A DNA stretch of 64,000 nucleotides, taken from Trichoplax sp. H2. Lineage: Eukaryota; Placozoa; Uniplacotomia; Trichoplacea. Shown piece after piece: positions 12,801 through 25,053 of this stretch (the first letter of the stretch is position 1; every line of letters starts with the position of its first letter). The stretch is taken from assembly GCA_003344405.1 (NCBI GenBank), contig NOWV01000099.1:1-64000 (forward strand), read 5' to 3'. The notes beneath the pieces were generated by a model. The model was not told where the DNA came from. It did no database searches and saw nothing but the letters and a program-made list of their open reading frames with translations. Position numbers and translations under genes: made by a program.

Positions 12801-12825
12801 TTAACATCCGATTATCAGATGCCAT
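6814..12825 (-). CDS. ESPN: Espin-like ankyrin-repeat actin-bundling protein
   Basis: Ten exons on the minus strand encode about 724 residues: 12825-12491, 12374-12225, 10688-10499, 10345-10264, 10112-10006, 9783-9646, 9499-8647, 7456-7419, 7190-7023 and 6927-6814. Residues 1 to about 334 are ankyrin repeats close to espin, with V-H-H-A-S-R-A-G, G-A-T-P-A-H-D-A and H-L-A-A-R at the expected spacing. Exon 7 (about 284 residues) is Ser/Asn/Lys/Arg-rich and includes a 22-residue repeat. It replaces the proline-rich middle of vertebrate espins. Residues 632-724 look like the espin actin-bundling module: D-S-H-G-N-P-V-P-Q-F-L-R-E-L, then a charged helix, then M-P-K-W-R-Q-L-I-M-A-R-R-K. I see no WH2 motif. 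Espins bundle actin in microvilli and stereocilia. The stop overlaps a good splice donor (GTAAGT), so a longer tail is possible. The intron at 10689-12224 shows no exon. Confidence 0.87.
9255..9460. repeat. 66-base in-frame tandem repeat inside espin exon 7
   Basis: About three copies of a 66-base unit, with unit starts marked by GACTTTCT at 9261, 9327 and 9393 on the plus strand. On the coding (minus) strand each encodes 22 residues built around R-R-T-D-S-E-R-K-S-S-K followed by an Asn/Asp-rich spacer. Copies differ at several bases, so the array is not brand new. Confidence 0.85.
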
Positions 12826-14358
12826 GATGATGAAAAAACAGATTTAATTCGTCCTTATGTTAATGATGCAATGGATAGGTCCTCAGTCAATTACAGTACT
12901 AAAATATCAGAAGATAGATATCTATCTTGATAAATGTCCTTAGCTCAACTTTTAAATCCAAACTGCAGTACTGTAAAATACAAATAATGACAATTACTCG
13001 AATACTTTAACTATGACACTACAGTACTATTAACAGTAATAGTGAACAATTCTACAGTATACACAATTGATGAAAAATTGTAACATTCAAGAAGAAGAAG
13101 AAGAAATGTCCACACCCTCTATTGTTATGATAACTTTTAATAATGACAATTGTGCAAGCCTATAGATCATAAAATGTTTCAATTACTAAAATAAATGAAC
13201 TGAATAAAATTACAATAATAATTATATATACAATTAGTACAAATGGTTAAAGTAAAAAAATATTGATACATTAACATATGCAGAAAGTTAGTTCAAGAAT
13301 TGATATCAACATCAACTGGGCCATCCAGTATAAAGAGAGTTACTATTCTTTATCGAAGCGGATCGATTTGATTTTATAAAATAGAAAACATCTACAAAAC
13401 AATCTTAATCGAGTGCAATAACTAAAATTTGATGATATTCGAGGTAATAAAAATTAAATGTAGAACATGACATATACATATAGTAGAACTTTACATAAAA
13501 ATGTTCTAGGTATGATTACATTAAAACAACAGTTAACCGAACGTGATAGAGATCAAAAATGATGATTGCACAATATCATTTTAGCTCAATATATTATTAC
13601 ATATAGATTCCATTACAGTGATTTCTACTACTTTGATTATCGATTTCGACGGAATACTTTTATAAAAAAATGCACTTTACACTTCATATATATATATATA
13701 TAAATAATATGTAAGGCCATGAAAACGTTATAGACAACTGTTAGATCATGTATTTTTAATGCGGTTAAAAACACTTCTAATTAAATTGATTATTAATAAA
13801 CAGTTATAATTTACCGGTAGGAACTGCTCGTCATTGGATTATCAACTTTAGGTTATAAATGTGTAATACAAAATATATATTTATAAATTTCATCTATAAA
13901 TAATTTATCATAATGTAAATGGATATTTGATACTTTTTATATTATGCTGTATTTTGATATTAACAATCAAGCAAATAGGATTACATGATAAATACAGAAA
14001 ATGAATGTGAGAACCATTACACCATCAATATTAAACTGTCTTATAAACAGTAAGGTATTACAAAATTCAATTCTACTTTTGCTATCAAGATAACTTGTTA
14101 CAATCGTTATTTCTTTGTGCCAACGAATCATCCAGGTAGTACTATATTATCAATATTTTCTATACATATCGAGCGATATAACCTCGTACTGTAGTTACTA
14201 ATACTACCAGCGATTAGGACCATACCATAGTATACCATGCCAACCTACAGCATCGATGCCGTGTGCATATGAATTGTAAAGGAACTTTTTCGGTTCCAGA
14301 TTGCTATGTTCACAGTACTTTGACGTGAATAAATGTATTATTAACGTAACATCACGAT
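12826..14358. other. Non-coding region between espin and NEURL4
   Basis: This is the 5' side of espin and the 3' side of NEURL4, both on the minus strand. A loose scatter of GTACA-like words lies at about 12890-13060, close to the espin start. A (TA) run sits near 13688-13702. No exon is apparent. Confidence 0.5.
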
Positions 14359-17300
14359 CTATTCACTGCTGCTCTCCAATTTGATTAACAGGGCGGATAG
14401 AATCATATTTCGTGGTGAATGTTTAAAAGTTAACATGGAACACTGATCGCCTGTTCCTTCGATGTCAGCTATAGTAGTCGCGTCAGGCTTGATATAAACT
14501 TCAAAGGCAACAGAGACTAAACCAAATACTTCGTGCCTGCAACGATATAATTATCAACTTTATAATTATTGGAATAAATTATCTTGCAGAATTTTTATCC
14601 AAATATAAATTTCTGTTACAACGTCTATTACCTAAACTGTGATATTTCAACATGTTCTTGAATGTGACAAATATTAGTTGATACAGAAATATCCCTGTCA
14701 TAATCATCTTCATTACCTGTAGAGCAAAAGATAATAATAACTACATCAGCTCAAATTATTCTGTTTGGATCATTCCTTTTTTCTAAAATAGTGTACAGTA
14801 TAACGTTCTTGTACTAGATAATTCAAAATGGTAATCTCACCAGTCGCCAGTATTCTGTTATCTAAAATTTGTCTAACATTCCCTACAGTAGATGGATAAT
14901 ATCCAATGTACCATTCATTAAGATTTACGTTATCTATTAGCTTGGGTGGCAACCTAAAAATGGTCGAAGTCAAATAATTATATGTTGTTATTAAATTTAA
15001 ATAAATTTTTTTCCTTGTCCTCACAATATTATAAAAATTTATATACTGTGTACAGTAATTGCATGGCTAACCTTAGGGTGAATCTGCACCAACATTTCGG
15101 GGGGTATGTCTTTAGGGGAGGGTTGCCCCGATAAAAATATTTACAAGTTGAGTTTCGCTTATCGCAACATGATATACAAAAACAGTTAATGCTATCGTCA
15201 CTATCGACAAAGTATGCTTGTGGCAAACCAAGAGAACTTCGAAATTTGCAAATCGTATCCATATAATCACACGAATGTCTTTCTTTAACAACGTTGTCAT
15301 CTAAACCAGCAAGTAAAATAAAGATAGTACAAGAAGTGAGAGAGGATTTTAAAATTATTGAAATTACAGAATATTTATTTAATTTTGTGATGCCTTACTT
15401 ATAGTTTCTACTAAATCATTCTGGCCAACATCATTTAAAGGCTTAGAATTGAAATTATCGGGTAATATTGTAACTTGCTTGCATTTCCCGTAAAGATCCA
15501 CTAATGCATACCTACGTAATCAGGATGTAAAATACTTATAAATTTATAACTTATCTAATACGGAATAGAATTAATCTATTAATCATGTTAATGAATGCAT
15601 AGATAGGAAGACCACCGTTTTTATACTGTTCATACCACTAACCGAATAGGCGGGATATTTTCTGCTGCAACACCCTGATCAACGCCGTTGATATAAAGAT
15701 GGAGGCAATGCTGCTCATCACATATTATGCCAATAACATCAGTTACAGTGTACTCCTTAAGATCTGTACAGTAATGGTCCACAGTCCGGACAGAGTTACG
15801 ATAAACCGAACAATCACTGATAACCCATGTTGCTAATTTTACGTTAACAGCCGTAGAAATATTATCAAATTGCTTAGGAGATAAACCCGTAACACCAATA
15901 GCTATGGCTCCAGACCAATGCTCATCAATGGTATCTATTTTTACCTAATTTAAACACATTGTAATAAAGAACTTTAATCAAATTAAGTAATACGCAACGA
16001 ATCTGATAGCTACATGTATCTACGTAGAGAATTTCGTAGTAAAAACAGTGCGTTAATTACTTGAAATAATTTATTATCGAGTAAAGGATCTTGACTGACA
16101 ACAACAGCATGATCGTAGCCACGACATCTTTCTGCCGTCTGCCCATCATTCTTGATAATAATGTTTTTCGCACAGTCATAATAAAACGTCATTCCACTAA
16201 TAAAATATGAAAACCTTGATGTAAGTATTTCCTACGTAGTATAATTCACTCTATTTCAGTTTAAAATAAGCGTACCTCTTGTGTCTGTCTGTAGTAATTA
16301 AAGATGAGTTTGAACTGTCACTGTCACTAAAATTTCCAGCGTAAGATTCATCAGCTTCATATATGATTTGACTATCTCCGTTCTCCTAGTGAGATATTGC
16401 TTATTAGGCATCTTATAGAGTAATAAATGGACCAGATACAAGAAAATGGACAAATAATCTTATCGGTTCCGACTTACACTTTGACCTTCAGAACCGTCAG
16501 CAGTTGCGACCGAATGATTTGATGGTGTCATTGAAATCAGGTCATGAGCTAATTCACGAGCTATTTCATCCACAGCGGCTACAATATATTCAATAGATAT
16601 AATTTTAAATACATACTGATTAAATCTTGGTACTGATTGGCATGACGATACTGTTATTTGATCAAAATAATGTAGCAAAGTACTGTAAATATTAATATCA
16701 ATCCATATTAATCCTTCATAGTTAAATGTTATGTTGCTATTACCCAATAACTTACCTTCAATATACGAAGACAAGCGGGATTCTGTTCTTAAGGCATCTG
16801 CTTGACTAGCGTTACCGCTAACAATAGAAATAGTTTTCGCTTTCCCATATAAATCAACCACAGCAAAGACATTTGCGCATGCTGTTGAAGCCGTTATACC
16901 CATATCTGTTCCATTCAGGAAAAAATGTAAAGACAAATTCCGCTTTCTCATGACACCTAGACGATCTCCAAGCTAATGAAGTTCGAATATATATGAGCAG
17001 TTATAAATATATTCAAGATATTACTAATTTTATATTAAAACGTAAGATGCACGTTCATAACAATTAAACAGTAATCTGCTTACATTAAGACGATCCAACG
17101 ACGGAATATATCTTTCTTCTACAAGCTTTCCATTACTGATAATGCCTTTCGCAGTAATCATCCATGTATCATTCTGAAGCTCCGTAGCAGAAGGTGGTAA
17201 AGTCGACAAAGATGGAATGCAGGATGTTACACCAATTTCGATCGACCCCGACCATTGAGATGCAATCTCGTCAATTCTTATCTAAATAAATATTATAATA

Positions 17301-20300
17301 AAATGATACAGGAACACAATTAATATGATAATAACTAATTAGAGCAAGCACGAGGTAGTTAAAGTTGACAGTAAAAATTTAGACTTATACCTCAAACATT
17401 TCATCATTTTCCAATTTTGATTTACTAAACAATATACCATGGTTGAAACTACGAGATCGAACTGCGGAACAGTCTTGATTGAATAACGTAATATTTTTAC
17501 CAAATAATTCTCTGAAAGAATGCTTGATTGAGTTATTGGATGAATCTATAGGCATAAAATTAAATACCAGTCAAAATATATCAGAAACGTTGCACGTTAC
17601 GGTTATATATATGTAAATTCTATCATAGGCATACTGTAGTATAATAAGTACTGACCACAGTAGTTTGCCGATGCTTCTTCTCTATCAGATATTATGTTTT
17701 GATTATGATCATTGCCAACATTACATTGAGTAGAAGGTCTTGTATCCCCATTAGTACAAACAATACTATTATTGCATATCGATACTTGAGCACATTGACC
17801 GTATAAATCTATAACTCCATAAACGCCTATATATAGAATCAAGATAAAAACAATAACGTTAGGAATACAGAAAAAATAATAGATATTTAGCATGAGGTCA
17901 AGCAATGCTTGCCTTCAGGCACTGAAGATGCAGCAATTCCTTTATCTTCACCATCCAAGTAAAAGTGGAGTGTCCCATCAGAAAAACGAACAACCCCTAC
18001 GATACTACCTATCTTAACCTTGTCCAAGTCACAAGGGTAATCGCTAGAAATAGTGGAGCCATTCTGCATAACTGATGCACCAGACAACATCCATGTCGAA
18101 TAATCGACATCGGTCATTGTATCAGGAAATTTTAATTCTGTAGGTTTGACCAGCGTAGCTCCTATTTAAATAAAGAATCGACAAAATTTTTGAGCCAGCA
18201 AATTATTTAGATGACATAATTAATCAGTTAACTTTTCATACCAATTTCAATTGAACCGGACCATCGATCAATCATTTTTTCTATGGCTACTTCGAATAGT
18301 TCATTATTACGTAATGGGCGATCAGTTAAAACTACAGCATTATTAAATTCATTAAGCGCATATGGGCGACTAGCTGTTAATCCATCGCCAGATATCACCA
18401 CATTATAGCCATGTAAGTTATGAAAATTTATCTTATTGATTGAAGACTGCCTATCTAGTGTTTGATGTATTACACTTAATCTTGCAGTACCTGGAGCGAT
18501 ATCACTATTCTCATCATCATTATCACTATCTGTACAAGTACTGCTGCTGTTGCTACTATTCAATTCCGAATCGTCATCGCTCGTACTACCAGTCATGTAG
18601 CTAGAGTTTGCACTCAAATTTGAACGTGATAAGCTTGAATCTCGACTAACGCTAAAAGCATCGTCGTAGTTTCTGCAATTAATAACACCGGAACGTCTCT
18701 GCCTGATAGATTCACTCTTAGTAAGCGTTCGTTCTCGCAAAGGTACATCATCTACACTATCTATAATTATTCCATTAGGCAAGTATCAAAAAACAATATG
18801 AAATCAATAATAGTTATATTTCTATGTTTATTCAATAAAATTTGTTATAATTCATTGTTGGTTTCAACGGATATTCAAATATGATTTTTAAACTTACCAA
18901 CTATAGTTACGGAAATTATACGTCCGGAAAGATTTATCAAAGGGTATACTGTCTGAGGGATATTTTCCGAGGCTACGCCTAGGTCGTGTCCATTGATATA
19001 AAAATGAAGTGTAGAATCTTCTAATATAGCCATTCCAATAACGTCTCCAACCTATGCATAAACGTTACTTTATTAGTTTAAGCGTTAATAATTAGGCCAA
19101 CAGTTGTATTACGTATCGCTTATACTGTATCATGATTTTAACACAAAGGCCCTTACTCCTTTCATAACCACTATACTGCTATCTATCTTAGAGCAATCAA
19201 AAAGTTAATATAACACAGAACCAATCAAGTATTTTCTTGTTTATTTCTTACACTAAGACAATCCATATCAATATGGCCATAATTGGTCATAACAGTCTGG
19301 CAATTATAAGTTATGCTACTTTCGGAAAAAACCCAACAAAACTTGAGACTTTTTAGTGACGTTGGTAGCTTTTCTATCGCTGGAGGAGTGGCAATTAAAC
19401 CCAATTCAATCGATCCCGACCAGCAAATGTCAATCTCGTTTAATCTGACTTGAAATATCTCATTGATCATAATTGGTCTACTACCAATCGTGCAAACACT
19501 ATTGGTTATCTTTGCAGACCTAAGTTGATAATACGAATAAATATCATATGTGAGGTTAATTAACATTGGCTATATTTGTAATATGATGACTCTATGTAAG
19601 TTCTATTGCATTAATAAAGCATATTCCAAACGACACTCTTATTAATGACGCATAGATATTGCATGTCTCTGATGGCATAAAACCGATCTAAACTCTTTTA
19701 ATCTCATCTCTTAAGGCCTAGACCCTAGAGTGCTCCAACAGTGTTATAACTATTGTCATTTCAATTGATATCTACTTAGTGGTACTGGTCAATATTGATA
19801 AGGCGTTAAGATAAGTAATTACTAAATTACAACAAATTGTAGCTAATTGATGGCAATGTCACTACTCTAATGTCAGTGACAGTGGTGTTGAACAATACTT
19901 TAATTTATTGTGATGGAAATATTGTACAGTAAGGTATCATTTAACGGATTCAACCTCTTAGCAATGTTGGTAAAGTATAGTTAACGAAGGTAATAGTAAA
20001 ATAATGAGACTTTTTCAATGTATCACTACCATTTTTTTGTATACTGAAAGCTTGAAGTTATATCAAAATCATCCAAGAGTATTTACGTACTGCCATACAA
20101 GATCGGTAGTAATGTCTGCAAGTAATTTATAATATTGAGGTAAGCATATTCTTCTTAATATAGATATTATATTAATTACGTATAGTTATGTCGGACAGGA
20201 GTTGATATAATGTAGTGAAATATTGTATTACTTGCAACGTGTAGCTGTTCGGCAATCTTTTGATACAATTACTTGAGGGCTGCATTGAGACTGGAATATC

Positions 20301-22145
20301 AAATCTTCATTGTCTCGGCTATCATAATATTCTTGTCCTGCTAGAGGAAGTCAAAAGTACTTTAAAAAAGGTGATAAAATCTCCAATATCCATTATTGTA
20401 GAGTCACTTATTCAATCAACTTCATTAAAGCTCATTCTATTATTCAATAGTTAGTAATGAATCAAAATATTATAATATCTATCTACATTACTACCGTAGT
20501 TTTCTTTTACCCTTAATCTACTGTTTGATTCATGAATCGTCCAAGAATATATTTTATTTGTGTTATATAGTAATTGATCCTACATAGATGACACAACTAC
20601 TATCTAAAGAGTACCAGTAATGTTCCTATCTTGTTGTATCTCCGATACTATTGACTTCTATGATCCTATTTTGAAGGGCAATTGACTGTAATTACTATTA
20701 TTAATAATATCTATCATTGCTATATTCAGCACAGATAGTTGGATATTCTACCTACTAGGTGATTGTATCTGTATAACAAAAGTAAAAGATGGCTATTTTT
20801 ACGTAATGAACAGTAAATAAAGTGCAAAAGATCAATAATAATATGATACTGCGATCGATTAGGATAGCTATTGCTGAGATTAATCGAATAGTGTAAATTA
20901 GAAAAAAATGAATCTTTCAATTTACTAGGTTATCTTTTAAGTATTTTAGACTTACTTGTTGTCATGGTAGGCAGTGCTATGGCATTATTGGATAGCTCTT
21001 GTGGAACGTAGCTTAGTTGATTCTCGTCTTGGCTAGATAGCTTTTATCATACGATGAGAATACAACATTAACAAGACATTGACCAAAGCCGACAGTAAAA
21101 TGATGTCTTAAGATGGTACTTTTAGCCCCTATCTTGAACAGGAAGCTATGTGCGAAATTTAATTTTATGATAATGGAACAACCAACCTGTGTCTGTGGTC
21201 TATTGACTTTGTTTACGTCACCAGGAGTAGGAATTAATGGAGATTCTCCTATCATCATTGCAACAATAAATTAGCACTCCATTGAAAAATAACAATTTTC
21301 TGATAGCCCTCATTCAATCAATCAAGATGAAATTCAAGAATGGTATAAAATGATTGAAAAAGTTGACACATGAAGGAATGATGGATGATTTTTAGATAGG
21401 ATAGACAAACTAGATGGAATGAATAGGTTGTACGGTGACAAGACTGATGAGATACAGTTGATTGCCTTGTTTAAATAAGAATTGTAATTGATTGTTACAA
21501 GCAAGACCGATGCCACTAGTCAGAGTGTTCTCGATACAGTAGCTTACCTATTGGATGATCGATAATCGTTACTTGAGCACAACGACCATAGACATCGACA
21601 ACAGCGTAGATATTTGCTGGTACATTGGTAGCAGCAACACCTTGATCGACACCATTCACGTAGAAGTGTAAATCGCCATAAGTAACATCCGCTTTGGATG
21701 AACAAGAAGGATCAGATGACGATGATGATGACGACGTGGACAAGTCATTCTCTTGTGTTGTAATCCAACGAATACCGACACTATCGCCTTCATTTAAACT
21801 ATTTAAATCTGTACCATAACTATCGATACAAACAATCTCATTTTTAAAGATGGAATTCTCATAATAAATCCATGCATCATTGGTAAATCCGACTGCACTC
21901 GTTGGAAGATTGATTTCATCGGAGAAATTGCATACTACACCAATGGCTAAAGAACCAGACCATAAATTAATCTTGCGATCAATATGGACTTGAAAGAGTT
22001 GGCCATCACTAATACATCGATCTGTAATCACTAAGCCATTATTAAATTCTGATTCCGCTTTATTGCGTCGAGCTGTTTTACTATTACAAGATAATTGTAT
22101 TAAACAGCCATGATGATTGGCAAAAGTCGCCATTGTTGAAGTCAT
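14359..22145 (-). CDS. NEURL4: Neuralized-like protein 4 with five NHR domains
   Basis: Twenty minus-strand exons give one frame of about 1,343 residues: 22145-21548, 21027-20956, 20913-20850, 19519-19252, 19051-18898, 18760-18242, 18161-17913, 17826-17656, 17545-17391, 17281-17084, 16972-16756, 16578-16478, 16385-16276, 16196-16061, 15944-15643, 15511-15399, 15300-15072, 14953-14841, 14716-14632 and 14536-14359. Five Neuralized homology repeats are visible at roughly residues 8-195, 230-385, 500-690, 700-880 and 960-1140. Each has W-S-G-S/A-I/L-E/A-I-G-like cores, L-H-F-Y/F-hydrophobic-N/D-G and V-D-L/V-Y-G. The tail has a Cys-rich segment (exon 17) and the NEURL4-type end. NEURL4 acts at centrosomes and centriolar satellites in vertebrates with the HERC2 ligase. 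Exons 2 and 3 are the least certain. The donor of exon 7 is GC. Vertebrate NEURL4 has six repeats, so one is absent or missed. Confidence 0.9.
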
Positions 22146-22225
22146 TTGTAAATAGATAAATTGAATCTCATGGGCAAGTCCACAACCGAGTGAATACTGA
22201 CTGAATAGAGGTCAGCTCTCCTGAA

Positions 22226-22280
22226 CGGTACTGTACGGTACTGTACGGTACTGTACGGTACTGTACGGTACTGTACGGTA
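22226..22280. repeat. Decamer tandem array (CGGTACTGTA, about 5.5 copies)
   Basis: A perfect 10-base unit is repeated about five and a half times, starting 81 bases upstream of the NEURL4 start codon. It is a derivative of the same GTAC/TGTAC words that form clusters elsewhere in the window. Confidence 0.95.
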
Positions 22281-22856
22281 TCAAGCTCTAGGCTTCACTC
22301 CAGTGGTGTCAAGTCAGTAGTGTTTCGAAGTACACTACACCACGGTCGTCACGACGTCAGCAAGCTCTACTGTAGGCTTCACTCTAGTGGTGTCAAGTCA
22401 GTAATGTTTCGAAGTATAGTACACCACGGTCGTAGCGACGTCAGCAAGCTCTACGCTTCACTCCGGTAGTGTCAAGTCAGTAGTATTTCGATTATAGATC
22501 ATCACGGTTTGGACCGAACTCAGGTCTAGTTTCGAAGTATAGTACAGTACAGTACACCACGGTCGTAGCGACGTCAGCAAGCTCAACTGTAATGTAGGCT
22601 GCACTCCAGCGGTGTCAAGTCAGTAATGTTTGGAAGTACAGTATACCATGGTCGAAGCGACGTGTTAGATCAAGCTCTACGCTTCACTCCAGTGGTGTCA
22701 AGTCAGTACAGTAGTGTTTCCATTCTAGATCATCACGGTTTGAACCGAACTCAGGTCTAGTTTCGAAGTACAGTACACCACGGTCGTAGCGGCGTCAGCA
22801 AGCTCTACGCTTCACTCCAGTGGTGTCAAGTCAGTAGTGTTTCGATGTACACAAAG
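22281..22856. repeat. Minisatellite upstream of NEURL4, about six divergent units
   Basis: About six head-to-tail units begin with C-A-A-G-C-T-C at approximately 22282, 22360, 22444, 22578, 22671 and 22799. A basic unit is about 80-90 bases: a CTTCACTCCAGTGGTGTC box, a CAAGTCAGTAGTGTTTC box, then a short GTACA run and CACCACGGTCGTAGCGACG. Two units carry an extra block of about 45 bases containing ATCATCACGGTTTG and GAACTCAGGTCTAG. The copies are similar but not identical. No coding capacity is apparent. Confidence 0.85.
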
Positions 22857-22904
22857 AGCAGTTAACATGGATATTTTTCCTATTAAACACTGTTGGAAGA
22901 AATT

Positions 22905-23180
22905 TTATAGTACTACAGTAGACTGTGCTGTACACTATACAGAGCAAGTGTGACTTCTGACATTCAGCTTAGCCAATGATTTTTACCATAAAGAAGGAAG
23001 GAAAAGGAAAACTTTCGACCTTGCCTTACACTGTGTACTGTACTGTATCGTACAGTACTGCACGCTGTACAGTATTGTACCAGAGCGTACAGACCGGGGA
23101 CTTCCAAGAATAAAGTACCGAAAGTAAGAGTACTAAGTACTGTGGCGCAGTACTTACTGTACACTGTACACTATACGAAG
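22905..23180. repeat. GTACA/TGTAC pentamer cluster distal to NEURL4
   Basis: Further pentamer-rich sequence, densest at 23030-23100 and 23135-23175. It is interrupted by about 100 bases of ordinary sequence. Together with the decamer array and minisatellite it makes about 950 bases of GTAC-rich DNA directly 5' of NEURL4. Confidence 0.7.
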
Positions 23181-25053
23181 GTATGATAGCAACCGGTATC
23201 CTGGCTACACATCATGCATAAAATAGTGACATCATTTTTCAAAACATTCCATACTCAGTCAGTGATTTCTCATAAGAAAATGATCTTCCAAATGTAATGT
23301 TATTGATTGATGAAATAATTTTGTGAGAGAAACTTTCTTTATCCAGGACCTACTGCAGTGTGTATTCTTGTAAGAAGTCCTCCGACTGTACACAATAACA
23401 AAATCTTCTATCTGAAATTTTTTTTTACCGCCTCAGGTAGTGATTGGTGATGAATTAATTGACTAATTAAATTTGTGTATGACAGTATAGTTGTTTCAAT
23501 TTTAAGCAATAAAAATAAATAAATACAAGAACAGACTGTGTGATTTAAGGCATTCTGAACATATTGACCACATTTTTTAGTTTATAGGTCACGTACAAGA
23601 TCTGACATGGTGCGCTAGTACACAACATGGAGCCTATGATCAAGGGGGAAAACCTCATAAGGTCTCGAGTGTACACTTGCACCGTCAGACCATTCAATCT
23701 ATTAAGTTGACAGAGTTGTATTAACCGTAAAGAAATGAAAATGTTGTACTCCTGTGTGTACACTAAGCAAAGTAGGTTGTGTGGTATTAGTAAAACGTTG
23801 AATGTTTTCATCAGACTTTGTCTAATTTATGTACACTGTTGTGCAGAAAAACAGTAGCAAAACAATTCTACAACTCTTTATCTTTCAAGTACGTCAGTTA
23901 AATGAGCACATTATCGTAAAGCGACGGGAGTTTGCACTAGTATAGTCTATTCAAACGGATGGAATTAGTACTATGATAGGAGATACTAGATCATTGAAAA
24001 TCTTAAAATTAGATTATTTTTAATTTTACGCCTACTGGATTGACTCTTACGACAATACTGTAACAACGCAGCACACTGTTGCTTATGTACAGCGTAATTC
24101 ACTACTTCTTCTTTTTCTTTGGGGGGGGGGACTTTAATATAGAAAATAAACGAGATGTACTGTAAATTAATAGTTACTTGTTTCCGTAAAAGAGCAGTGA
24201 ATCAATCTTGTTGTAGGAGTTAACTAGCACTAAAATAATAAATTCAAAATTTTTGCATACTGCATGCAATAGGACATCCATAAAATACTCCATCATTTCT
24301 GTAGTGACTACATCTGCTGGAAGTCGTAAGCTTAATTTGAACTTGAAATTACAAGTAATACAATATTCAACATAGAACGGGATAAATAGATTACAGGAAA
24401 TACCTTAATACAGTGTGACTAAACTCTAGATAACATTGCACATATTACATGAATACTTTGATGTTAAAGAACACATGTTGGTCGCTTCCTCTGGCACATA
24501 CTAGGCCTTCCGAATATAGTATTGTCAGTATTGCGCTCACCATTATATTGCGATATAATATTTATATCACCGAATAAGGTGTGCAGGTCTTGTTGTCTTA
24601 CTGATCCTCTAAACAGCGTCTATAATAAAATTGTTTACCCATTATCCCTGCCGGAATACGGTTTCTGCCAGTGTCTTGAAGATATAACTCAATCTTATGA
24701 CAATGTAGGAACAACATAACTTTATTTCTTATGCTTACAAATACCTTAATACGCGTATAGCATAATCTTAATTGGGATAAAGATTAGCTTATGTAGGATT
24801 TTAAATCTTAAATCCAATATCAGTTTTCATAATCATAAAAGCAATGAGCTTTATTTATAAAAAATCTTTATAAGTAAATTCGCGTGGTTGGCGAATACTT
24901 GATTTATTTCATTAAATTATCATCAATTTTGAACTATCTGAGTCCAAAAAAATGAAATCATTTATTCAATTAAAATTTCTGGATAGTTACTTCCAAATAA
25001 CCTACTCAGCAACCAGCTAACGCTATAATCACCCAATAAAAGAGGATCTTCGG
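23181..25053. other. Non-coding spacer between NEURL4 and AGXT
   Basis: No supported exon on either strand. A poly-G run lies near 24121-24130. An open frame at 24522-24719 (+) shows no recognisable similarity or splice context. The right end should contain the AGXT 3' untranslated region. Confidence 0.45.

Noticed and set aside
20260-20454. Plus-strand open frame whose start loosely resembles the beginning of an NHR domain
   Set aside because: It lies in a NEURL4 intron on the opposite strand. The similarity covers about a dozen residues and stops there, and the in-phase exon at 20913-20850 already supplies that part.
21013-21258. 81-codon minus-strand open frame overlapping NEURL4 exon 2
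   Set aside because: It uses a different frame from the in-phase exon at 21027-20956 and shows no family similarity.
22281-22856. CRISPR-like appearance of regularly spaced repeats
   Set aside because: Units are 80-130 bases, diverged and contiguous without unique spacers, and the DNA is from an animal nucleus. This is a minisatellite.
24522-24719. 65-codon plus-strand open frame between NEURL4 and AGXT
   Set aside because: No flanking splice signals of quality, no homology and no coding-like composition.
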